DNA of 64,000 nt from Cydia pomonella (lineage: Eukaryota > Arthropoda > Insecta > Lepidoptera > Tortricidae), in the NCBI RefSeq assembly GCF_033807575.1, contig NC_084705.1:11650019-11714018 (forward strand), written 5' to 3'. Below, one piece after another: positions 54,876-64,000 of the stretch; position 1 is the first letter of the stretch, and each line of letters opens with the position of its first letter. The position numbers and the translations under genes were made by a program. The notes beneath the pieces were generated by a model. The model made no database searches. It saw only the letters and a program-made list of their open reading frames with translations, and was not told where the DNA came from.

Positions 54876-57800
54876 TCACTTCTTCTTGGAGCGATCTATC
54901 ACTTTACTCTGAAAAAAAAATGTTCACATTTATTTGTTATTGGTAGTCAATTAATTAATTTACATTATTCGGATATGTAAAGATTCAAAAATACCCTCGA
55001 TATCGTTAAAGCACTTGTGTTGGCGGGTCAACTTTTCTTACGAATCTTGGATGGAGAGATACTACATAGCCAAGCTGATCTCGATCACGCTGAGCCGCAT
55101 GTAGCTACTGCCGAATTTCCATGGAGCTGCAGCTGGGGGTACCTGGTAGGTGAACGTCTGCGGAGGACACTAGAATGAAGAATAGTTATTTGATCGTGAG
55201 TACCTTGGCCAAGCTGATTCCGATCTCGCTGAGCCGCTTGTGCTGGTAGGTGAGCGGGTGGTGCAGCTTGGCGTCGCCGCGCTTGTAGAAGTCGCTGTAG
55301 TCGAGCCGGAAGGCCAGCGTCTGTAGCGACACCTCGCCGTGCAGGGCCAGCTTGAGGATCAGCGATGTCACGTGCACCCTGAAATAGTTGCAATTAATAC
55401 AATACAATATTGCACATCTCAATAAAAGAAAACAAAACAGAAAGAGCAAAGCAACAGAAGTAGAGGTAAACAACAGTCTTGAAAAGCGATCTCTTCCGGG
55501 CAACCCTTATTATAGGTAACAGATTTTAATAAAGAATAATATAATGTGATATAATATTGTTACTCCCCCCAATGGTGTTACAAGCCTGAAGAAGATATGG
55601 ACATGGAAGGACAAACTTTATCAGCACTTTTTTTGGTAAATTTGGTGTTGAAAGATCATAAAATTTTGTAAGTCCTCTTTACCTATATGTGCGAGCCCAG
55701 ACATTCAGATCGGCTTTTCGACTTGTCAAAAACTGGTGGAACGCCTTCCTTTCTTCTTTATCCTTGGCTTCTTCTGCTGCTGTGATAGCGAATTCACCTA
55801 AAACAATAATTTAACACGTAAGCAATATCTGATTAATGTTTCTACTTGTCATTATTTCAGCACGATTACATTTGGTTCGTAGTCAATGTGGTGGTAGTAA
55901 TCTAATCCACCTTATAAAAAAATAATATTTTCAGGCAACTAAGGCCGGGCATATATACCTTAGAAACTAACATACATACAATAATAAAAACCTTAAAATC
56001 TAAAAATCATTTTGGCGACGCAGTTTTCTGTTGCGCCACCAGTTCCGGTGCGGGATTCGGCAGATTCCCACGAAACACATATAGATATGATATGATACAT
56101 ATAGCGCCGTATTCGCTGTGGCAGCCCTCAGGCCAGAAGCAATGTCCGGCTCTGCAGTGCCACACTGGCTCTTGCGAGGCGCCTTGCGCGGCCTCCTCTC
56201 CATCGACGCCTGAGTGAATCCTTTCTCGGAGCGGAGTGGCTTCTCATCACGAGAAACACGTTCAGGCAACCTTGAAGGTACTTAAAGGTCGACAACGCTT
56301 TTACAACCCCTCTAGTGTTGCGGGTGTCCCTGAGCAGCGGTAATTGCTCACCATCAGGAGATCCGTCAGCTCGTTTGCCTCATATATCATTTAAAAAAAA
56401 ACAGAAGAGTAGTGAACTAACCTCTCGCTACCCTTTCGGCTTTCACTTGTTCTATTCGGTCCCTCCGGTCGAGTTCCGCGTTAATACCAGCATTTAATTT
56501 AGCTTCGAACCTCCGTAACGCTAGAGTTTCAGTTAGCACGTTTCCTAGGTAGGATTGCAGCTCCTGTGAACAAAATAACAATTTTAAAATTATGATTAAT
56601 ATTCTAATTTAGTTAGGTGAAGTGATCGAATTTGAAGAACACGTCATTTTTGCGGTGTCTTTTCTTCCGCGGACGCTTCGTCTATGGAATGCTCTGCCGT
56701 CATCGGCTTTTAAAAAAAGGAGTTTACAAGTTTGAAACAGTAGGTTAAACGTATTAAACACCTTTGAAGTTATAGCTTAGTTCATAGACTACGGTGACGC
56801 GTACTATCAGGCGGGTCGCATCCTAGTTTGCCACCGAAGTAAAATACTCGTAAAAAATATTGATTGTGCGAGTCATGTCTGCGTGTACCTGCGTGGTGTG
56901 GTGTATCATGGCGTGCACGGCGTGGCGCTCGAGCGCGGCGCGGTGCAGCGCGAGCAGCGCGTCGAGCGGCTGGCGGTCCGTCATGTCAGCGTGTACCTGC
57001 GTGGTGTGGTGTATCATGGCGTGCACGGCGTGGCGCTCGAGCGCGGCGCGGTGCAGCGCGAGCAGCGCGTCGAGCGGCTGGCGGTCCGTCATGCCAGCGT
57101 GTACCTGCGTGGTGTGGTGTATCATGGCGTGCACGGCGTGGCGCTCGAGCGCGGCGCGGTGCAGCGCGAGCAGCGCGTCGAGCGGCTGGCGGTCCGTCAT
57201 GTCAGCGTGTACCTGCGTGGTGTGGTGTATCATGGCGTGCACGGCGTGGCGCTCGAGCGCGGCGCGGTGCAGCGCGAGCAGCGCGTCGAGCGGCTGGCGG
57301 TCCGTCATGTCAGCGTGTACCTGCGTGGTGTGGTGTATCATGGCGTGCACGGCGTGGCGCTCGAGCGCGGCGCGGTGCAGCGCGAGCAGCGCGTCGAGCG
57401 GCTGGCGGTCCGTCATGTCAGCGTGTACCTGCGTGGTGTGGTGTATCATGGCGTGCACGGCGTGGCGCTCGAGCGCGGCGCGGTGCAGCGCGAGCAGCGC
57501 GTCGAGCGGCTGGCGGTCCGTCATGTCAGCGTGTACCTGCGTGGTGTGGTGTATCATGGCGTGCACGGCGTGGCGCTCGAGCGCGGCGCGGTGCAGCGCG
57601 AGCAGCGCGTCGAGCGGCTGGCGGTCCGTCATGTCAGCGTGTACCTGCGTGGTGTGGTGTATCATGGCGTGCACGGCGTGGCGCTCGAGCGCGGCGCGGT
57701 GCAGCGCGAGCAGCGCGTCGAGCGGCTGGCGGTCCGTCATGTCAGCGTGTACCTGCGTGGTGTGGTGTATCATGGCGTGCACGGCGTGGCGCTCGAGCGC

Positions 57801-60800
57801 GGCGCGGTGCAGCGCGAGCAGCGCGTCGAGCGGCTGGCGGTCCGTCATGCCAGCGTGTACCTGCGTGGTGTGGTGTATCATGGCGTGCACGGCGTGGCGC
57901 TCGAGCGCGGCGCGGTGCAGCGCGAGCAGCGCGTCGAGCGGCTGGCGGTCCGTCATGTCAGCGTGTACCTGCGTGGTGTGGTGTATCATGGCGTGCACGG
58001 CGTGGCGCTCGAGCGCGGCGCGGTGCAGCGCGAGCAGCGCGTCGAGCGGCTGGCGGTCCGTCATGTCAGCGTGTACCTGCGTGGTGTGGTGTATCATGGC
58101 GTGCACGGCGTGGCGCTCGAGCGCGGCGCGGTGCAGCGCGAGCAGCGCGTCGAGCGGCTGGCGGTCCGTCATGTCAGCGTGTACCTGCGTGGTGTGGTGT
58201 ATCATGGCGTGCACGGCGTGGCGCTCGAGCGCGGCGCGGTGCAGCGCGAGCAGCGCGTCGAGCGGCTGGCGGTCCGTCATGTCAGCGTGTACCTGCGTGG
58301 TGTGGTGTATCATGGCGTGCACGGCGTGGCGCTCGAGCGCGGCGCGGTGCAGCGCGAGCAGCGCGTCGAGCGGCTGGCGGTCCGTCATGTCAGCGTGTAC
58401 CTGCGTGGTGTGGTGTATCATGGCGTGCACGGCGTGGCGCTCGAGCGCGGCGCGGTGCAGCGCGAGCAGCGCGTCGAGCGGCTGGCGGTCCGTCATGTCA
58501 GCGTGTACCTGCGTGGTGTGGTGTATCATGGCGTGCACGGCGTGGCGCTCGAGCGCGGCGCGGTGCAGCGCGAGCAGCGCGTCGAGCGGCTGGCGGTCCG
58601 TCATGCCAGCGTGTACCTGCGTGGTGTGGTGTATCATGGCGTGCACGGCGTGGCGCTCGAGCGCGGCGCGGTGCAGCGCGAGCAGCGCGTCGAGCGGCTG
58701 GCGGTCCGTCATGTCAGCGTGTACCTGCGTGGTGTGGTGTATCATGGCGTGCACGGCGTGGCGCTCGAGCGCGGCGCGGTGCAGCGCGAGCAGCGCGTCG
58801 AGCGGCTGGCGGTCCGTCATGCCAGCGTGTACCTGCGTGGTGTGGTGTATCATGGCGTGCACGGCGTGGCGCTCGAGCGCGGCGCGGTGCAGCGCGAGCA
58901 GCGCGTCGAGCGGCTGGCGGTCCGTCATGTCAGCGTGTACCTGCGTGGTGTGGTGTATCATGGCGTGCACGGCGTGGCGCTCGAGCGCGGCGCGGTGCAG
59001 CGCGAGCAGCGCGTCGAGCGGCTGGCGGTCCGTCATGTCAGCGTGTACCTGCGTGGTGTGGTGTATCATGGCGTGCACGGCGTGGCGCTCGAGCGCGGCG
59101 CGGTGCAGCGCGAGCAGCGCGTCGAGCGGCTGGCGGTCCGTCATGTCAGCGTGTACCTGCGTGGTGTGGTGTATCATGGCGTGCACGGCGTGGCGCTCGA
59201 GCGCGGCGCGGTGCAGCGCGAGCAGCGCGTCGAGCGGCTGGCGGTCCGTCATGCCAGCGTGTACCTGCGTGGTGTGGTGTATCATGGCGTGCACGGCGTG
59301 GCGCTCGAGCGCGGCGCGGTGCAGCGCGAGCAGCGCGTCGAGCGGCTGGCGGTCCGTCATGTCAGCGTGTACCTGCGTGGTGTGGTGTATCATGGCGTGC
59401 ACGGCGTGGCGCTCGAGCGCGGCGCGGTGCAGCGCGAGCAGCGCGTCGAGCGGCTGGCGGTCCGTCATGTCAGCGTGTACCTGCGTGGTGTGGTGTATCA
59501 TGGCGTGCACGGCGTGGCGCTCGAGCGCGGCGCGGTGCAGCGCGAGCAGCGCGTCGAGCGGCTGGCGGTCCGTCATGTCAGCGTGTACCTGCGTGGTGTG
59601 GTGTATCATGGCGTGCACGGCGTGGCGCTCGAGCGCGGCGCGGTGCAGCGCGAGCAGCGCGTCGAGCGGCTGGCGGTCCGTCATGTCAGCGTGTACCTGC
59701 GTGGTGTGGTGTATCATGGCGTGCACGGCGTGGCGCTCGAGCGCGGCGCGGTGCAGCGCGAGCAGCGCGTCGAGCGGCTGGCGGTCGGCGGCGGCGCTCA
59801 GCAGCGCGCACCACGCGGGCTCCACGGCCACTCCGCTGGCTTCTTGCAGCGCGCCGCACAGTCGCAGCGCCTCGGCCCGCAAGCACGATACGCGCCGCAT
59901 CAGACCCCACACCTCTGCGCAGAGAGTTAACCTTTATAGATCAGCTGTAACCATACCTGGTTGAAATAGCTCAATAATTCGTGTAGTTTTGAAAATTGGT
60001 ATAGTCATACCACAATAGACGATTGAAGAAAACGTCGTTTTTGCGTAATTGTTCATCATAACTCATTTTTTTCTGAATAAGCAATCTTAGTCACCTGCTG
60101 ACCAAATATAAAAAACCGGCCAAAAGCATGTCGGGCCATGCTCAGTGTAGGGTTCCAGTTACTGGAAACAGTGGAAACGCAGCTCAACCTGTTAGTTCAA
60201 GAAGTTACATGAGAGCCCCATTGTAATTTGGAGTCTAATGTTATTCCTAGAATTTAATATTAGAGACTACATTTTCAATTGATAAGATTGATAGTAAGAA
60301 CCGTATACATTTCGTTTTACTCGGATTCAGTACTAGATTATTGGCGGCAAACCAGTCGGATATCATGGATAGGATATTCTTTGGTTCAACAAGCTCAGTA
60401 GGTATCGTTCCTTATAACTTTGAACAATAAAGAAGTATCATCAGCAAACATAACAATGCTTGATCTTCGGCTTATCATATGTATATGGCAGATCATTGAC
60501 AAACACAAGAAATAAAAGTGGGCCTAAAATAAATCCTTGGGGTACTCCCATCTTCACTGCTATTTCGGACGAAATTACTCAATTATTGCTACCTTTTGAT
60601 TTCTCTGTTTTAGATATGATTTAATATGATTGAATGCAAGTCCTTTAATACCTTAACAATAAGTTTGCTTATTAGAGTACCGTGGTCTACACAATCAAAA
60701 GCTTTAGATAGGTCGCAAAATACGCCAATTGCATCATATGACTCCTGCCATGGGGTCAGCATACCAGCATCAGCAGTGGACCTGCTTTTCGTGAAATCAA

Positions 60801-63800
60801 ACTGCTGTGCGTGCATAATTTTGTTCAAATTAAACTGAGAAATCAACTGCGTTAGCATTATTTGCTAAACGACAGTAGCACAGAAACAGGACGATAATCA
60901 GAAAGATTATCTCTATGGCCTGATTTAAAAATGGGAACTACTTTACCACCAACAAGTAAGTTCATCAAGTTCGGAAAAACACCATTGTACCAAAAATACA
61001 AGCTAGAGTGGGTGCCACGACATCCAGAATAGTTTCCAATATCTTGATAGACACGCCCATAAGTTGTTTATTTTAAAAGACCTCAAGATATCAAAAGGAG
61101 AAACATGCTGAAAATGAAAATTACTGATATTATTTATTTGTACATTTTGACTGCGATTCAGCTACTAGGGACGAGGATGCAAGACATCTAGTCGTTTCTC
61201 TAGGGAATTTAGAAAATAAGTTGTTAAATTCTTCAATCTTCAAGGAAATTACAGATTCGCTTTTATTTCGTTGGCCAGGCTCAGTATTTATTATTTTCCA
61301 GACTGCCTTGGCCTTGTTTTCTGAGGATTTAATTTTATCATTCAAGTGTGCTGCTGTATGGGAAAACTTTCCTCGATTTGTGGCTTTTATAGCTGTTTTT
61401 TTTTGTTCCATATAAGCTTTTGATCATTGATAGGGATTGGATCGATTGGCATAATTTTTTCCAAAATCTATAAACGCCTATCTTCATTAATTTGAAATCG
61501 AGGGAAGGTCCTCTAAGACCGTTATCGCGTAGCAGCACGGGATCTGGTAGCTGTCCTTACTGACCCAAAAATAAAATCCATCTATATATATACAAACAAT
61601 ATGCTATATTTTTTTAAATGATTGAACCACGCGTTTTAATGGCCCTACTCAATGCTTACAGACATCAACATTAGGTAAAAATTATTTACTGCGTCAGAAG
61701 TGATACCTAGGCAATTAATAGCAAGGACTATGGATGGGGCATATGTTTCTATTCATAGCTTTTAATGCATCACAGTCGGATAAAAACCGTGCAGTAGCAT
61801 ATAGTATTCTAGATCATTTATATCTACACAGAATTCTCTGAACTGAAATTGGTAAAACATACTAGGCATATGTTTCTATTTCTTCTGAAGTATAGTTTAG
61901 TCAAGCCACGCGTCGTAGAGGTTCTTCTCTATTCGTTTGTCGCGCCACAGTACCGCGGCGCGCACGATGGGAGAACAACTCGCTGAGCGGATCCGACAAT
62001 TGGATTTGTACACAGAAGTCCTTTGAACTGAATTGATATTAATAAGAAACTCGCCTGGCATATGCTTTAATTTCTTCTGCAGTATGGCGTGGTCGAGCCA
62101 CGCGTCGTAGAGGCTCTGCTCTATGCGCTTGACGCGCCACAGCTGGCTGAACAGCGCGCGGTACCGCGCCGCGCACGAGGGCGGGAACAGCGTGCCGAGC
62201 GGGCCCGACACGTGGTACTGCAGCGCGAACACGTCCCAGCCGCATTCGTCGCGACCGTCCCCTGGTGATATTATCCGTGTATTTTCATTGTAACTATTCA
62301 GAGTAAGCGTTCGTCATAATAAAAGAAAAGCGTGTATTCTTTCCTAAGAGTCACAAAAACATGAATGCTTCCATACAATCGAGGTTACGCTCTCATTTTG
62401 TACGATATGCTAAACAGTAAAGTATGTACGAGGTTAATTTTTTAGATGATAAGTTAAGTAATTATACTGAGCTTGTTATGAGAGCAACCTTGACATCGCC
62501 AAAAATTATTAGGAGTTCCATACTAAAATTCAATTCGACAAAGAGTTGCTGCTATAGTAAAAGTTAGTCATAACAATGACTACAATCGCGTACATATCCT
62601 AAAAAATGACACCCAGTATATCATGTCTGGTATTAAGTTGCTTAAAATTCTAATCCACAGAAAATAGTCAGTATGAGATATGTACAAACCGTAAAAGTTC
62701 ATGGCGACTTTATAAATAAATTCATTAATAATTTCTCCATGCAATTTCGCAGCTCACTGTACCTACGTAATACTTCTACTAAAAAAATCTAAACGGCCGA
62801 AAAAGCACATTCGAGATTTGCTTTATTTCCATGTATTATATAAATTGTAAAATGCCACTATTAGCGGCCAAAGTTAAAGAAACCTACATAAATTGTATGC
62901 TACAGAGTATGTATTACGTAATTACCGTTGTGATACAAGTTGACCTGTAAACTCTCTAACACATGCGGGGGTTCGTACTGAGCAGAAGTGGCGCGCACGG
63001 CGGCCTCCAGCGTGCAAGTGAGGTTGTGGACGAACAGAGACGTCGCAGGCTTGTTTAGCTCGTCCCTGAATCACAACAAATTCATGTTTATTCTTTACCA
63101 AAAATAGTATGATCATAATAGCAGCCAGATTAGTAGTCATTATCTTGTTGTGTAACCAGGGATTTCACGAATGTCGCATTCTACACATTTGCGAATACGA
63201 ATCCGGATGTCCAGGATGCGAATGCCCAAATGTGAATACGAATGTTATGCAATATGTAGTTGTTATTATCATTTCTAATTAGAAAACAATGCGCTAGTAG
63301 GTACATAAAACATGTGTCACCTTAAAACGGGATGTTATAAAGTGTTGAGAAATGCTGTCTACTGAATACAATGCAATACTTGAAACAGTTTGCGCGCAGT
63401 GCCCATACGCGAGTCAACATTCGCATTCGCAAAACATTCGCTTCATTCAATGCGAATGTTTAAAATGATGCGAATTTTCGTATATACGAATTCGAATATT
63501 CGTGACATCCCTAGTTGTAACACGTAACGTTTACGGATGGTGTTCATTTTATTGACAATTGTTTTAATACCGACCCGGTCGGCCTGATTCGGACTTTAAA
63601 ATACGTCAAACATTTGCTAAATATACGATATGTCAGTGTCAAAAGTGACGTTTCTGTAAACAAAAACGGCAGTTTTGACACTGATATATCCTGATTCTTT
63701 TAATATGTTTAGGGATAACCACTAACTAAGATTTATCCTAATCTAATATTTTATAAACAAAACACACAAAATGTGATCGTATTCAACTAATTGACTGTTT

Positions 63801-64000
63801 TGTACCAATGTAACGTACAGAGGGCTTGTGGTCTCGAAGCCGTGGCAGTAAGTCAATACTCACTTCAACAGCGTCATGAGATGGTGCACGAAGTCGCCCT
63901 GCGAGAACAGCAGGTAGCGGCGGTGCGCCACCAGGTGGTCCACGATGTGGTGGTGCGCGGTGAGCGCGTCCAGCAGCCGCAGCGACACGGCCGAGTGCGC
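54876..64000 (-). CDS. TUBGCP3: Gamma-tubulin complex component 3 (GCP3), 5' part off window
   Basis: Eight exons join in frame to 388 C-terminal residues: 63864->64000, 62926-63065, 62055-62261, 59697-59914, 56422-56563, 55683-55797, 55204-55378 and 54876-54908 (TGA). The order of matches to human GCP3 is RRYLLFSQGDFVHHLMTLLK, LNKPATSLFVHNLT, CGWDVFALQYHVSGP, LWRVKRIEQSL, LDALLALHRAAL, FAITAAEEAKDKEER and LQTLAFRLDYSDFYK. This is the C-terminal GRIP half, which in the family binds gamma-tubulin in the microtubule-nucleating ring complex. Intron 62054-59915 uses a GC-AG donor. The exon listed as 59697-59914 ends at the first of 27 equivalent donors of a 108-bp array; using the last would extend it to 56889. 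The short final exon (SKVIDRSKKK) is inferred from phase and splice sites. Confidence 0.9.
55062..55165 (-). pseudogene. Decayed duplicate of a GCP3 exon end
   Basis: The stretch AGCCAAGCTGATCTCGATCA and CGCTGAGCCGCATG resembles 55207-55250 in the exon 55204-55378, and GGTAGGTGAACGTCTGCGG resembles the next segment. It has stops and indels and lies in the last intron, so it is not used. Confidence 0.5.
56140..56402 (+). mobile_element. SINE-type repeat with 3' A-run in GCP3 intron
   Basis: Contains AACGCTTTTACAACCCCTCT, GTGTTGCGGGTGTCCCTGAG and CTCACCATCAGGAGATCCGT, then a poly-A tract. This is a pattern common in lepidopteran SINE tails. Confidence 0.6.
56640..56850 (+). mobile_element. 3' end of a non-LTR element next to the 108-bp array
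   Basis: The plus strand encodes a remnant like the C-terminus of Jockey-type ORF2 (FFRGRFVYGMLCRHRL in shifted frame), then a tail with GGCGGGTCGCATCCTAGTTT and GCCACCGAAG. It ends about 25 bp before the array begins. Confidence 0.5.
56875..59790 (-). repeat. 27-copy, 108-bp minisatellite straddling a GCP3 exon-intron junction
   Basis: The ATG of each unit (plus-strand view) falls at 56875 + 108n up to 59683, giving 27 copies. Read in the gene direction, each unit is 90 bp coding for DRQPLDALLALHRAALERHA plus VHAMIHHTTQ, followed by 18 bp starting GTACACGCTGACATGACG. The last copy's downstream flank (GTACACGCAGACATGACTCG) shows that those 18 bp are intron start; the first copy's upstream flank (GCCGCCGCCGACCGCC) shows that the 90 bp are exon end. 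Copies differ only at one T/C site (C in units 3, 10, 17, 19 and 23 from the left) and in the terminal copy. The period is a multiple of 3, so translation stays open through all units. Confidence 0.95.
60120..61560 (-). mobile_element. Degenerate Jockey-type non-LTR retrotransposon in a GCP3 intron
   Basis: On the minus strand, pieces of reverse transcriptase appear in order with frame breaks: KAVWKIINTE (about 61290), FDFTKSRSTADA and ESYDAIGVFCDLSKAFDCVD (about 60690-60800), MGVPQGFILGPLLFLVFVND (about 60500-60550) and LVLNPSKTKCIRF-like (about 60300). FADD is not seen intact. It is inactive. Confidence 0.85.
61827..62010 (-). pseudogene. Decayed tandem duplicate of GCP3 exon 62055-62261
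   Basis: With a 184-bp offset, CACAGAATTC and CTGAACTGA at 61827 match CACAGAAGTC at 62011, and GCCACGCGTCGTAGAGGTTC at 61911 matches the exon's GCCACGCGTCGTAGAGGCTC. The copy has a 14-bp deletion, altered splice context and stops, so it is not a usable exon. Confidence 0.75.
63163..63512. mobile_element. hAT-like MITE with CAGGGAT ends
   Basis: The left tip CAGGGATTTCACGAATGTCG is mirrored by CGAATATTCGTGACATCCCT at the right, and many GCGAATG/CATTCGC words fill the arms. Flanks GTTGTGTAAC and GTTGTAAC suggest an imperfect 8-bp duplication. It lies in a GCP3 intron. Confidence 0.6.

Noticed and set aside
56860..59964. Three plus-strand ORFs of more than 1000 codons across the 108-bp array
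   Set aside because: They are periodicity shadows of the GCP3 repeat. They show no homology, contain no unique sequence, and the real gene is on the minus strand.

Overview
This window is animal nuclear DNA. The AT-rich intergenic and intronic sequence, short introns packed with inverted-repeat elements, tRNA-derived SINEs and non-LTR fragments of the kind common in moths and butterflies, and insect-like gene content point to a lepidopteran insect. No species can be named from the sequence alone. There are no bacterial operons, CRISPR arrays or rRNA genes.

Six protein-coding genes can be built with splice sites that keep the reading frame. From the left: (1) WDR36/UTP21 (minus, 5 exons seen, 3' part beyond the left edge), a small-subunit processome WD40 protein. 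(2) pitchoune/DDX18/Has1 (plus, 11 exons, complete, 618 aa), a nucleolar DEAD-box helicase, head-to-head with WDR36. (3) A second Has1/DDX18-like helicase (minus, 8 exons, 474 aa), tail-to-tail with pit and cut by introns at the same places and phases: an old inverted genomic duplicate with intact helicase motifs but without the N- and C-terminal tails. (4) Glucosidase II beta subunit (minus, intronless, 524 aa, ending HDEL). (5) SF3A3/SF3a60 (plus, 11 exons, 502 aa), a U2 snRNP splicing factor. (6) TUBGCP3/GCP3 (minus, 8 exons seen, 5' part beyond the right edge), a gamma-tubulin complex protein. Genes 1 and 2 serve ribosome biogenesis and gene 3 probably derives from that pathway; the others are separate housekeeping functions.

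The most unusual feature is in GCP3 at about 56.87-59.79 kb. A 108-bp unit is repeated 27 times almost without change. Each unit is the last 90 bp of an exon plus the first 18 bp of the following intron, so every copy carries a copy of the same splice donor and every copy is in frame. The gene therefore offers up to 27 alternative donors, each able to add 36 residues to the GRIP domain.

The rest is mobile DNA: a foldback-like element made of 120-bp repeats in inverted arms (3.04-5.49 kb), a dead mariner (6.47-7.45 kb), non-LTR fragments, tRNA-type SINEs, and many short inverted-repeat (MITE) families. Several of these have clean target-site duplications: TA, TAA, and 8-bp hAT-type. Two are nested with the empty site visible.
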